Source: Paramyrothecium sp. XJ0827
Taxonomy: Eukaryota; Ascomycota; Sordariomycetes; Hypocreales; Stachybotryaceae
Direction of reading: 5' to 3'
DNA length: 64,000 nt
NCBI GenBank assembly: GCA_020881915.1
Contig: JAJFPB010000004.1
Coordinates: 62,001 to 126,000 of the forward strand
The translations under genes and the position numbers were made by a program. This document shows, one piece after another, positions 45,142 to 57,127 of this stretch (the stretch's first letter is position 1; the number at the start of each line of letters is the position of its first letter). The notes beneath the pieces were generated by a model, which was not told the DNA's origin, made no database searches, and saw only the letters and a list, made by a program, of their open reading frames with translations.

Positions 45142-47379
45142 TTATACCGCCCAATCGACGGAATGAAGGGCCTGACTGACCGACTGCTCGAATTGCGCCA
45201 AGGTGCCCCCGTCTGCGGCCGCGTCGACAAATTCAGTGTCACAGGCGGTTGGATACGGCACAGCGGCCCCCAGAATACTTGCGTACTCGGCTGCCACAGC
45301 GTTCAAATGGGCAACCATGCCCATGTTTTCTGGCCCAATTAGACTGGGGCTTGTTTCGCCATTGATCTGTTTAAGCGCCTCTAGTCGGAGGTCTTCTAAC
45401 ATGACACAATACCGGCTTATGAGGGAGCCATTCTCTATAAACTTTGACAGACCGGCTTGGCTCCGAGTAGCTGCGTCATAATAATCTTGGTATGTTTGAG
45501 CGGACGAAGCGTTCTGAATTGTATAAACGTAAAGTATGGCTGTTGCAGAAAATCCATAATAGAAAGTACCCTAAACTTTTTGTCAAATTCCCAGTTCCGA
45601 AGCATCAGTGCATCAGTCTACAAGTGTTGAGTGCACGTACCCAAAATGATTGGAGCAGTCGCCCTGTTTCAAGCATGACACCAATTCCCTGTACAATGCA
45701 CATGGCTGCGGTCAAACACTCACGAATGCCCTCATCTATGGCTGATTTGTTGGGGGTAAGACCAGGTCCGGTGCTGTTCTGTGATTGCTGAGAGAATGTA
45801 AAATTCTTGAGGAGCAGCGGGCGACTGGTGACGATTACGGCATGCCAGTAAGTAAAGTTCAGAACCTGCCTCTGTCGTTGGAAGATTGGAATCAGAGGAG
45901 GATCACGATTGCTGTCAAGTTGAAGGAAGGCAGGTATTTCCTTTCGCCACTGCTTCAGATTCCGTAGGTACTTGTGTGATAACTCGCACTGCTCATTTGT
46001 TGAGATCGGCCGGATAGAGTACAAGTCTCGAAGGATTAAACTCAAAATGCGGTGGAGTCTACTCAAGTCAGTAGCTTTTCCGATTTTATGCTCCCAGAGA
46101 GGTTGTAATTACTTGTAAAAAGCGGCAGGAGCTGCCATGACGGAACAGTCCAGGCTAGTCAGCGACTGGCTAGTATCGCTGTCGCTTGGCAGGTCTTGGT
46201 CGATGTCCTCATCATGAAATATTCTCGGACGTCCAAGAGTAAGACCGAGGTATGTATCTAGGCAGTACGCACTCCAGAATGTCCTTTGGCAACCCTCTTG
46301 CTCAACCTTGCTGAACTCTCCATTGTTGGTCAGGCTCGACCATTTCCGGTGGAGCCCAAGCGTGAGCGCCATCCTAGCAGTTGCTCCGAATAGCTCCCAG
46401 CAATGATTGACCCGAGATCTCGAGAGCAGCCAGAAGCACTGGTAAAGTCGGGACTGAATGCTTGCCAGACTGACCCTGGGCCCCTCCTTGGACAAGTGAT
46501 ATTCGGCCGCAAGGAAAAACCGAACCCTGCTCCTCAATCAGTCTGTGCTTTGTACGAAGTAGAGTTGGACTCACGCTTTGTCATCTACAGTGTCCTCAGA
46601 CGAGGCTGGTAGATATTCCTGGGCCATACCAAAAATAATCCAAAGAATGGCACGTCGGGTGGGTGCATTCTCAGGGTCTCTCATGGATCCCATTGTTTCG
46701 CAGAACTCCTGGACCCACCGGTCGATAGTCGGCCTGTCAAGTAATCGATCGATTGGTGTCGTGAAGTTGAAGAACTTATCCACCAAGTGGGTTGCCTCAC
46801 TAGCCGAGATCATGACTGAAGGTATAGCCTCCTTATCCGGAAGAGGAGCATCACCGAAGGTGAAATGTGCAGACGCATGGTGGCCATGATGAAACCGGTT
46901 TCTCGCTCGAGCTAGGAAGGACACGCCGGCCGCTGGGCCAACATAATGGTCTTGTAGGTCCGTTATCAATTCTGGGGAGCTCGTGTCAGGAACGGTTACG
47001 TTTGATGATGCGGAAGTTTCGGAGAGTGTTTGACGATCAACCGGTTCGCCTGTAACAGACTCTGCTCCGCCGTGAAACGCGACCCCAAAAGAACCCTGTG
47101 TGAACTCAGAGGAGCGCATATATGCACGTCGTCCTCGATTAGAGGGTGCCCCATACACGCAGCCCGCTCCATCACGAATGCAAGATTCGCATGGGTGTGT
47201 CCCCGTGCAACGGATTTTCCGCCTAGATGATCGTTTAGCCACGCGGATTCTGCATTCAACTTTGCTTACTAACATGGGCCCTGATCTTACTTCTTGCACC
47301 GATCACATGCCTGGGAGACTCGCAGTCTCTTGGACTGGATGTGACTATCCCGAGTTGGTCCTTGACCAGTGAACGACAT
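45142..47379 (-). CDS. Zn2Cys6 transcription factor with fungal_trans domain
   Basis: Multi-exon gene. The first exon runs 47379-47291, and splicing (donor GTAAGA, acceptor CATCTAG at 47223) joins ACDRCKK to RKIRCTGTHPCESC, giving cysteines at about 25, 28, 35, 41, 44 and 51 (2-6-5-2-6). The fungal_trans region follows: HLVDKFFNFTTPIDRLLDRP, ILWIIFGMAQEYLP, CFWLLSRSRVNHCWELFGATARMALTLGLHRK, FWSAYCLDTYLGLTLGRPR. C-terminal exons continue through QSFW/GTFYYGFSATAILYVYTIQ to the stop at 45142. All junctions read in frame. The intron inside the zinc cluster matches that of the regulator at 34.1 kb. It is a possible controller of the neighbouring GH115, but that is only positional. No damage is visible. 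Confidence 0.8.
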
Positions 47380-50300
47380 GTGCGACTTAGATTCAGCTCA
47401 ATCTCGAAGGATAATACCCGTCAACGCGTCGGATCTCCCTAGATGACTATTTTCCGCTGTTGGGTAAGCACGGAACGGAACCCGTGGAGATCTGTGTCGG
47501 AACGCAAAACGCGAATCTCGGAAAATCGGCGGAGGCGCGTTGGTCGGCTAGAAGGAAGCGGCCCCTCCAATTATGTGACGCCTCGGGGTAGATGCGCCCG
47601 TGTGGCTTGGCACGGCTGGGAGGGCCAGTCAGTTTGGGCAGCTTTCCGTAGGGATCTAGTCTTACCCGTCTGACATCCGTGTGTGGGGCACTTGTTGCGT
47701 TGAGCCCACTAGGACTTTGTTTTGTCCGAGCTTTTTTCTAATGTAGATGCAGCCTGTGTCGGAACGTGCGGGTATTCAGCTGGTCTACTTCATAAGCTAG
47801 AAAGCAACCTCCGTCGGTCATACGGCTGTGGCTTCTGATAAAGTCTATTGCATAAAGTCCAGAGGCCGGAAGCATGCATCGTAGCCAAGGGTCGGAGTGG
47901 ATGCTATTGGTTCCTTTGGCACCCACACCACGCACACGCCCGGTTGCAAGATCGCCCTCACCAAACCATTACCAACAACAATGTCGCCATTGAGCGCTCA
48001 GCGTTTGCAACAGATCATTTCCCACCAATCTCGACATGAAGCTTGTTTCAATCACGTAGCCAAGTGGCCATACGTTCTAGAGGGCGAAAATCGACGGGCG
48101 GTTTAGGGTTGTGTCAAGGATACCGACGTCGCTTTCGGTAGTATGCTCTAGAGAATGATGAAAACCAGCAACCCGTCAAGGTTGGCACGAAACTATACTT
48201 CACGGATTCAATGTATTCCATGATTTGTGATAAGCATAACCGCTTTACCCCTCCGCCAAGTTGCCACACTAAAATGACAAAAGCCTGAGCACAGTCGACA
48301 CTTTGCTAGTGGCACGTCTGAGGATGTGGCTCTTGCTGAATGGACGGAGCTTCATATCTCGGTCGTATGGCGGATTCTTGGACTGGAATTACCCGAGAAC
48401 ACCGTGACCCGTTTTGTATGGCGGTACAACCATTTACGAATGCCACCAAGCGGCCCACGGCATTCTTCGTGATGGGAAGCTTATACAATGGTACTGGCCA
48501 CAGATCGGTAACATCATCGTTGCCGAGAACGGAGGGTGGTTTTGATTACCTTCAGTGTGAAACCAGTCCAGTGTAATTGATAATTGATTCTATTATACAA
48601 GATGGAAATGAAAGATTGTCTAATCTCTGTGCTTGTCGTCGCGTAGCAAGACTGAGGAAGGTGCTGGGGGTCCGGATGAGGCCTTCAAGGTCCTACATGC
48701 GACCCAACACTTTGATCTTGGTTTTCGCTTGAAGTAGGTTACACCACCTGAATGGGTAAACACTGACCATTGCGAGAAAATGGTAATTCTCAGCCTGCTT
48801 TCGAGAGGCAGTTTGACATTCTTAGCGCTTCCTGTAGCCGTCGAAGAGGTGACTGGTACAATACATTTTCCAAGCTGTTCATCGGCCGAAACGAAAGTCT
48901 CACAATGCATCTAGTGGTTACACACTCCTTTTCTGAACCGCTTTCATTGAATTTCAGACCGACGAAATCTAAATGCGTGTATGAATGGGTTGAATAACTA
49001 ATCCTGAGATCAAGAGATTTGCGTTAAGTGATTTGCCTCAAGGCGGGAAAGCTCCGTTCTTGCCCCTCGCGCAATCATTGAACCGAACTTACGTCACCCA
49101 GGGTTGTTACAGGGTTATGGAAGAGCATTTCAAGAATGTTGGGCCATTCCCAGGTCCAGGGTTACGAACAGGTTAGCTTCGTGCTTACATATGCCCAACC
49201 AGGGCTGGACATCCTATTTTCACTTTAGTGAGCTTCGCGATGTGTCTGACCAAGGCAAGGCCAACAAAAGGGCTATTTCCTACGATGCGCATTGTACAAT
49301 ACTGCCTCTTCTAGGGGATTCGCAAATAGGAGAGTAGTGCTGAATATCTCCCCCCACTCAACATCCGCGTCCGGCGGCAGGAAAAGAGAATGAGTGCACG
49401 GAAGTACGTTCTGGTAGGACACTTTAGGGCCTAGCTGGCGCCGGGGTTGCTTCTTGTGATACCTTGTTATGACGTGGGACATGTATATATATACATCTGT
49501 ATGAATACTCTGCGTAAGAGTGGTCGAGTACACTCTTAAGCGATAATGGCCTGTTCTATGGGTTTATTGAAGGACTGAGCATACCTTCACATTCATAATT
49601 AGGATGCTCCCTTACGTTTTTGTTGGGTTGGCGGGAGTTAGCCTTGTGCGCGCTGGGGCCAATCGCAGCTGAAAATTCAACACACCTCATTATTGCCAAC
49701 AAGGGGCTGTTTGCTAGGGTCAAGAAGATGATTGCAGCCAGTACATCCTAGTATCTAGACGGAGAAGATGTACCTCAGGAAAGGATGAGTCTGTACCTAT
49801 TGGATCAACTAGCGGCCGGTGGTGGATAGGCAAATTACGGACGCCCAGAGCAACATGCAATGGGAATATGGACAATTGGACGATGTCTTCTGACCTAGAG
49901 AGTGGCGATCTTCAATAAAAAGCCAAGCAATATTCACGGTTACATTGGCTGGGGTAAAATTAGCCCCGGAGAAATGTGATGTGTTCAGTACATCACAGCC
50001 GCATGCAAACATCCAGTACACAGTCAATGTTAACAAGCACGACTGCGAACCATGGATTATTGATAAGAGATTACCGTTTCACCTGTTCAATGTTGCAGCT
50101 CGCTGACATATCCTAAGAAACTCACAAACCAGCTCGTGCGCCGTGTGATCTGCTGGGGTCGTAAGTCGCCTCTTTATGTTCCTTTTCTCAGAATATTCAT
50201 TCACCAACCAGTCCCTATTCTCATACGTTCTAATGATATCATGTGGAGCTGCATCTAAGATTTTAGTGAACAATGTTGAAACTCAAATGAATAATTCGGA

Positions 50301-51047
50301 TTTTTTACGTGCTATTTAAGAAAACTAAGAACGAGATTGTTCTGACCCTGCCGTATAACGTTACCAATTATGAGAACGTAGTCATGCCAACACGAATTTA
50401 CGTCTAGTACAATGCTGTAAGGCTCGAAGGTCGTTAAACCAAGGTGCTTTATCAGCGCTTTATAGTCATATTGTTTGCATTGAATATCATCGCAGCAAAT
50501 TTAATCTTGATGCAACATGCCCCAAGAGGTATTATGAACGTGACATATCCCCGTGAAATAAATACCACCATGAGAAGCACTGTTCTTGAACACATGTAAT
50601 AACCTCCTTCAGCTGCCAGATACTCTAGGAACTTTCTAGATCTCAGAGCTGCCCTTGCCGCTTGCTCAAATTCTGTGCATGGACAATCAAAATCGACTTT
50701 GTAAATTAGCCTCAATAAAACGTGAGTGGCAGAGGACTTATGCACATGTTGCTGCCGTCATCTTCTAGTCTCCTAAGTGTTTAGTTCAGGTCGATTTACA
50801 AACTAGATCATGACTAGGAAGCGACACCAGATTACTGTATCAAAGGTTATACTCAAGCTAGAGCTACAAATTCTCCTACCAGGTACCTCAGTTCAGTTTT
50901 GTCAGATCTGTGTTCGCGGTCATACTTCCCCCTTAGCTCCAGCTTTCATGCCTTGGAGGGTTTCCCATGGCTACGGCCAAGACATGGCTTCCAAAAAAAA
51001 ACGAATGCAGATCATTGGGAGTTACCCTATAACTCCCGATGAGCAAC
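47380..51047. other. 3.7 kb without supported gene
   Basis: Only short, domain-free frames on both strands. A minus-strand run at 50452-50745 and another at 50079-50273 have partly protein-like composition but no recognised family. The stretch may contain eroded genes. Confidence 0.4.
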
Positions 51048-51755
51048 CTACTCAAGCACGACAGTGAACTCGAAAGGCTTTGTCGCCAACGTATATTCCA
51101 AAAGAGGTGGAGGTCCTGAAATGTTGTTAGGAGCTACCATTTCACAGGACCAGGACCTATACTTACCACAACTTTCACTACCAAGGCCGTGGTGATCAAG
51201 GTCGAGTCGAACTATAAGCTCATCTTTCGCCAAATCTTTCAGCTCATGTGGATGCTTCGCCTTCTCTAGATCTGCAACAGTATAGTGGGATGCCTGGAAG
51301 TTGAAGCCTTGGCTCTGACGAGGAAAGGTCGCCTGTACACTGGCTCCTGTTTCTGAGGCAGAAAACTTCACCCAGCGCGTGTCGGTGCGGTTTCCATATT
51401 CCTGAGGTACCTCATAACCCGCAGAGATCTGGTCAATAGTCCGTGAGTAATTGCCAAATCTCTGTGCGTGCTTCTTGTCCCTGTAGCTCTCGCCAGGTCC
51501 ACGGCCAAACCAAGACACGGTGTCAAAGTCTGCCGCCAAAGCCAGTTCAAGACCAAGGCGAGGAAGAATCTTGGGAATGCTGCGACCTTGGGGCTTCCCT
51601 TGTACGTGGATGATTACCTTTGCAGACGTAAAAGTGTAGGTTGTTGTTGTATTGAGAGACCATTCAAGGCCTAGAGGTGCCACTCGCTGACAGTTCATTA
51701 TGTCCCCACTATTGGGTTCTTTGAGTTCAACTTCAGCAGAACATCGCTGGTTCAA
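51048..51755 (-). pseudogene. GH2 beta-galactosidase C-terminal fragment
   Basis: The minus frame encodes the C-terminal beta-sandwich (beta-galactosidase small-chain type) of a family 2 glycoside hydrolase: LPRLGLELALAADFDTVSWFGRGPGE, SYRDKKHAQRFGNYS, VPQEYGNRTDTRWV and a closing DLDHHGLGSESCG. The N-terminal sugar-binding, immunoglobulin-like and catalytic TIM-barrel domains are absent. Upstream of the frame the sequence changes abruptly to a + strand P450 pseudogene at about 51756. The piece is therefore the tail of a broken gene, with the break just before 51755. The stop codon at 51048 looks native. Confidence 0.78.
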
Positions 51756-52910
51756 GCACTACGTCTTGAACCATTCGTGACATTGGTTTGCTATGGTGCC
51801 TGGCGTGACATCTACAACATTTACTTTCATCCCCTTCGAAATTGCCCAGGGCACTTCCTCACATCAGTATCGGACTTCTCGAAGCCATGGGTTCTGAGCA
51901 CCGGGGAGAATCCAGATTCTCACCCATGCAGCACATGGAAAGTACGACTCAGTCATCCGCATCGCTCCCAATATCCTCTCAATCAATGATTCGTTGCTTC
52001 TCCCTGCCATCTACTATGACAAAACCAATAAGACCGATACCTACGCCACGGGTCTCCTGGGCGCTGCGCTACCACCATTCCAGACGCTCGACCGGAGGGA
52101 GCATGCTCTGGAGAGAAAGCGGGTTGCCAACTCTCTTTTGCTGTCTAACCTCATTAAGTTGAAAGGGCATGTTAAACAGCGCATAACGGAGTGTATGGCT
52201 ATTGTTGGTGAGAGATATGGTGCTACAGGGAAGAAGATGGACTTTTCGGAGTGGTTACAGCAAGTACTCAAAGGTCGTCCCTTAAACCGATGGGCAATTT
52301 TTACATGATTCACAAGATAATTTGCCTACGACACAGTGTGTCAACTTGCCTTTGACCACCCGGTTGGGTTTGTGCGCGGGGTCGTGACATATTGAATCCC
52401 ATCCAAAACTTCCACACTATGGCACCATTCGCCGCTGTAGTTGGCCTACTTCCTTGGCTGTGTGTCCCTTTTCTGCAGAGTCCTCTCATGCAGGACTACT
52501 TTATGCCAAACCTGGGGGAAACTGGCGTCGGAACGGTCATGGCTGTAGGCCTCTGCACATTTCTACCCGATATCACATGGGACTGACAGAAATTGCTCAA
52601 AGTTTCGAGATTCGCTCTCAAGGGAGTGGTATGAAGATCTCAGGCACATCACAAAAGGGGTTTTCTGGACAACATCTTGGCCTCTAAGAAAGGCGATGAA
52701 AGCCAGATAACCCTTGATGAAGGGAAGGTATCAGTACCCTCCTCAGGTGGACAAGATGAGTGTGCCATGCTTGCCCAACAATGTCATCTTGGGCCAACAT
52801 ATCCAACTGTTACACCACATCCTTGGCATTTTCGCGGCCGACAGTGGAGCAAGCATGGTTGATTCCATTGGCCGTCGCGCGAAACTCCGCTTCAGTCTCC
52901 ACCTGTGATA
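51756..52910 (+). pseudogene. Cytochrome P450 pseudogene, 5' and 3' truncated
   Basis: The + strand reads DIYNIYFHPLRNCPGHFLTSVSDF (proline-rich hinge region), then in shifted frames IAPNILSINDSLLLPAIYYDK, TDTYATGLLGAALPPFQTLDRREHALERKR and GKKMDFSEWLQQ, and later IQNFHTMAPFAAVVGLLPWLC. Frames change repeatedly, stops occur near 52312 and 52394, and no convincing I-helix, ExxR or heme motif follows. The start abuts the GH2 fragment, so the N-terminal anchor is also missing. It resembles P450s that oxidise polyketide or terpenoid intermediates, but no substrate can be inferred. Confidence 0.7.
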
Positions 52911-53652
52911 TACCCTCCCTTAGATGAAGCGGCCGCCGGTCTGGCCCCTTGCGTCTCGTTGAAACTCCAAGCCTCGCTTTCGTGGGGCCACGTTACCTCG
53001 CACACCCTGGCAAACACCATCGATTTGACCAGCTGCCAATATGGATCGAGCCTCTGAAGTCCCTACGGTTTCGAATGCTCTCAGTATGTTGCGTAAGGCT
53101 ATTTTGGAGAAGCCTAGACTAGGTGAAAACGACACTGTACACTGTTCCCATTGTAACCTTCCCACGCTCCAGTCCCTTCGAGCTTCACGTCTACGGGTAT
53201 GATCTTTCGGTCGAAACCCGAGCATGCCAATCGCCAGTTTATATAGTGTACAGCGATTCAGTGCACGCTATGGGATGACATTTGCCAATTACGAAAGAAG
53301 CGACAGTCATTACCGCTAATCAGGTGTCTTACTTGTGAAAGAGGTGAGTTGCTTTTGAGTACTTGAGGATGATTGAGATTAGTGAATGCCTTGCATTGTT
53401 TGTAGCTTCAAAAGATGTCTCAATTCTGATACAGGCTATCGGAACAGGTGAAGAATTTGCAGGAGAAAGCGAGTACCAGAGACTACACCATTCGCTTCCA
53501 CATCATATAACGCTTTCAGGTAAATTCATGCACTGCAATACTGATCAAGTCTGAGTATCAACAAATCGCCTGAGAGTTCAGGCAGTTAAGGGATACCGAA
53601 CAAACATGACGAACATAATTATGAACCGCCATGAAACAGCTAGAATTCTTGA
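52911..53652. other. Intergenic, no supported gene
   Basis: 3' flank of the flavoenzyme gene and end of the P450 remnant; only chance frames. Confidence 0.5.
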
Positions 53653-55605
53653 CTAAACTAGCTGAGCGGCCATGGGAGGATTCCAAACAATTTTGGCTTC
53701 TTCTTCAACGCGTTCCTTGCTGCAAGAATAACACTTCTTCCAATCGGGACGCAGGACAAACCATGACGCGCAGTGACTGCACTGCCTCATGAACCTGTCT
53801 CTTGAAGTTTTATCTTTGTTGTAGACAAGAGAGTTATCATGGGAGCGAAGTTTTCCAGCCCATCGAACGCTGCCCACGGGGTTCGAGCTGAGTGCGACCG
53901 CCTTCATGTTATCGGCGAATTCGATTAGTTCTTGCACAACAGTCTCTGGTACGGGTTCTTCCAGTGGGATGGGTCCAAGAAGCTCGATAACTTTACGGGC
54001 GACTGTATCATATTCTGGTACCAAAGAGCCCCACTTCCAATTCTTGGCGTAAACAATGAAATTTTGAGGCGTCAAGGTTAACGTTCCGTCCACATGAACG
54101 GGGTCATAGCCAGCGATGACACCGGCAAAATATTGCCACATACAGGCAATCTGAGCGCCGAGTCGTGGGTCGCGGAAGCAATGATAGTTGAAGCGATTCA
54201 TCTGGTCGAGTGCTGGAATCAGTCGTGTCACAAACTCGTCATATGGCGCGAATGTCTTGCGAATAAAGGACTCAACTGCTTCGGTTCTGTCTGCAGCTTC
54301 GGCGCCATTGAGTGCTTCATGAGTAAGTTCAGCGGCATATGTCGAAGAGGCCATGCCCACGTTGATTCCGGGTGAATAAAGTGGATTAGTAAAACCGCAA
54401 GCGTCTCCAATCGCGAGCCAACCGGGACCAGATATCACAGGGGATTGGTATGTAAGGGTCTTCCGAACGAACCAGGTTGTTCCAGGCCCATAGAGATTCT
54501 CAATAAGCTCATGGCTAGCCATGAACTCATTAATCAGAGGATACTTCCTAACGAAGTAGTTGAATTTGCGTTCCGCCTCGGTCGATCCATACGCGGACAT
54601 ATCGTCCGGGTACTTGACATCGTTACGTGCAGCAACCCCGATGCTCGTAACCCAACGATACTTGAGCCCAAACATTTTAGCGAGTTCTTCAGTGCTTGGT
54701 ACTTGATCACCAGGCACATCCGCCTCGGCGCAATCAAGCAAATAGGTCAGCATGTCCATCAAGTTGGCAATAGGATTGTCCTGCCATGAGAGTATACGAA
54801 TAACCCAAAACCATCCTTCTGGGAAACAAAGGTGGTTTGTATGCGATCCCTCATAAAGGCGGTAGTTGCTCTTGCTCTCATCTGGGTACGTAAAGTAGCC
54901 CCAAAAAGCATCTGTGTTGAATCCTTCGAAACGATGAAGTGAAGCATTCTTAGAAGCCAGTTGACGGAATCGCCCTGTCGCGTCAACCAAGAGGGATGTG
55001 CTGACCGTGTCTGTTGCTTCCCCCGCTGCCTTGCTTTGGCCAATGACGATTTTGCTATTTTGTACTCCGCCATCCACTTTTGAGGAAGCAAAGTCAATCT
55101 TTCGTCCATGATAAACATTGATTCCGTTCCTTTGAGCCATGAGGGTGAACAAAAGCTCACTCATTGGCCTCTCCAGCTGGTATCCGCTAAGATAATGACC
55201 AGGCGTGCCATTAATGAGGAAGTCGGAGTAATTCTTTTCATTTTCTCGGTCATGGAAGTAGAAAGCCAACCCATCCTTTACACCGAAGATGCGCAAGAGG
55301 TACTCTCCTGTGAGTCCATACATCTTGCACCACATTGCAAACACAGGAAGGGTGCTTTCCCCAATTTTATACCCTGGCTTGTTGCTCTTTTCGATGAGTG
55401 AGATTTTGAAGTTATTGGGCTTATGTTTGGCTGCGTGAATGGAGTAGATGAGTCCGTGGATGCCACCACCAGCAACAACTATATCGCTTTTGCTCGGAAT
55501 CTCGGACCCTGCTGCATTATTGGAGTTTAAGACCTGAGCATCACTCAAGTTGCCTGCAGCAGCTCTTTCAGAGAAGGTGTGCTTGGGGGTAGGCGTAGTT
55601 GCCAT
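53653..55605 (-). CDS. Flavin-dependent halogenase-like monooxygenase with C-terminal zinc ribbon
   Basis: Single exon, 650 aa from ATG 55605, chosen because relatives begin near the FAD fold; the frame is open further upstream. FAD-binding GGGIHG (46-51), GESTLP (82-87), DATGRF (208-213) and GDACGFTNPLYSPGIN (400-415) place it with the flavin-dependent halogenase/monooxygenase group. A GWFWVIRI stretch (264-271) keeps the W-x-W-x-I core of the halogenase signature but has Arg where Pro is usual. The C terminus has two CxxC pairs (CSHC 609-612, CYSC 625-628), a probable zinc ribbon not normal for halogenases. It could chlorinate or hydroxylate an aromatic ring, and the salicylate synthase 3.4 kb away suggests salicylate or a derivative as substrate (inference). 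The gene appears intact. Confidence 0.85.
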   Translation of the reverse strand: MATTPTPKHTFSERAAAGNLSDAQVLNSNNAAGSEIPSKSDIVVAGGGIHGLIYSIHAAKHKPNNFKISLIEKSNKPGYKIGESTLPVFAMWCKMYGLTGEYLLRIFGVKDGLAFYFHDRENEKNYSDFLINGTPGHYLSGYQLERPMSELLFTLMAQRNGINVYHGRKIDFASSKVDGGVQNSKIVIGQSKAAGEATDTVSTSLLVDATGRFRQLASKNASLHRFEGFNTDAFWGYFTYPDESKSNYRLYEGSHTNHLCFPEGWFWVIRILSWQDNPIANLMDMLTYLLDCAEADVPGDQVPSTEELAKMFGLKYRWVTSIGVAARNDVKYPDDMSAYGSTEAERKFNYFVRKYPLINEFMASHELIENLYGPGTTWFVRKTLTYQSPVISGPGWLAIGDACGFTNPLYSPGINVGMASSTYAAELTHEALNGAEAADRTEAVESFIRKTFAPYDEFVTRLIPALDQMNRFNYHCFRDPRLGAQIACMWQYFAGVIAGYDPVHVDGTLTLTPQNFIVYAKNWKWGSLVPEYDTVARKVIELLGPIPLEEPVPETVVQELIEFADNMKAVALSSNPVGSVRWAGKLRSHDNSLVYNKDKTSRDRFMRQCSHCASWFVLRPDWKKCYSCSKERVEEEAKIVWNPPMAAQLV

Positions 55606-57127
55606 AGTGTCAGTTGAAACAATGAATGAGTAGTCAAGGCTGGCGAGCGCTTTGATTAGGCTTTTAGCGGACTGTGATCCTGAGGTACTCTCAATGACCA
55701 TCAAATTATCTGGAAAGAGGTATGGTTTTATATGCACTGCCCAAGGAGAGGCAGAGTTATGTGTCGAGACTTTTACGGAGACGTAAACCAATGGTTCAAT
55801 CTATCAATTTCGGCATTCTGTTTCAAACATGATTGAAATCAGGTTGCTCCTTCCACTTACGTTTCGACAAGGCCAATCATACGAGCGGTTACATTTTGCC
55901 GATGCAATGCTAAAGCATACCACAATTTTTTTCCTCAAGGCGCCAATGTGATCGCATCGGCATTAATAATCTCCGGTGCCGTGTGTAGCGTAGCAATGTT
56001 CTCCCGGTTGCGTACCTACTACGCAAACAAAATGCCGGACGAAAAATCAACGCATCCGAATTTTAACCACCTTCCTTTCTATTATCAAGTTACTCCTTAC
56101 CTTTATACACCGGGTTACAATGAGCGGTGGTATGAATCAGCTGTTTCAAACAGTAAGGCGGCTCGAGGCGTTTGCAGCACCTCAAACTTATGACACTTCT
56201 ACATTCACATGATGCGGTGTCACAACCGATGGATTGTCTTGAGCGTTTATGTTATTATGGAGAAAGAGCATAGATAAGTGTCTCTTTGATATTTCTACTT
56301 GCTTACTAAACCATTGAATTGCTGGACATCTTTATACTCATAGGAATACACAAAACACTGTTCAAGGCGCAGTTGTCATTAATTTCAACGTACATAGGAG
56401 ACGCTATCTAAGGCTTCACTACCGCAAACTATGAAATGTTAGGACACGGAATTTCCAAATGCCCCTTAATCTTTCTCGGAGCCTGTTTCAGAGGGCCAAA
56501 CATGGTTCTTGCCAGAGCCAAGCCCACCAAAGACAGGGATTAGCCACATAAACATGCATGAACATTTAAAATATCTGCCTAGAGTGGTACGAAAGAGTAC
56601 TAAGCGGCGGTCTGATATGGGAGGCAATTATAGCCTTGAAAATAATAGAAGCCATCTAAGCTAGGGTTCATCTTCAAACGCAAGTTTACCCGATTATTCT
56701 TTGGGGGTTGCTTCATTCGGGTTGACTTTGAAACCAGGTTCGAACGGCATTGGCAAGTGGCCGAAATCCAGTCCCGCATGGTTTGGTCCAAACAATATGC
56801 TCTCTGTTTGTAAAACTGTTAAGTGTACGTAGTGAGGAGAATCCTCAAATGCATCCATGACAGGGTCAAGGGTCAAACACAAATGCGTCGAATAATCATT
56901 CAGCAGGTCTATAGGTGTACCGGATGTTCCAGAAATTTATGGTGGGCAGATTTGATCCCATGAATGTTGAATAAGCAGAAGGGGAGGGGAGGAGAAGAAA
57001 CATATAAGGGAGGTTGTGTTTCTCAAGGGGGCACATGACCCAGCTGCAAGATCAATCCCCGCAAGACTCAAGATATCAGAACCAACAAAGCTGACAATCC
57101 TGAGCATTTAAGCATTTACTCAACACC
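55606..57127. promoter_or_regulatory. Divergent region between flavoenzyme and DAHP synthase genes
   Basis: Holds the promoters of both divergent genes. A TATA-like ACATATAAGG lies near 57000, about 125 bp before the DAHP synthase ATG. A minus-strand open stretch at 56700-56915 (LTLDPVMDAFEDSPHYVHL) has protein-like composition but no clear start, so a small extra gene cannot be excluded. A + frame at 55948-56193 is unsupported. Confidence 0.35.
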
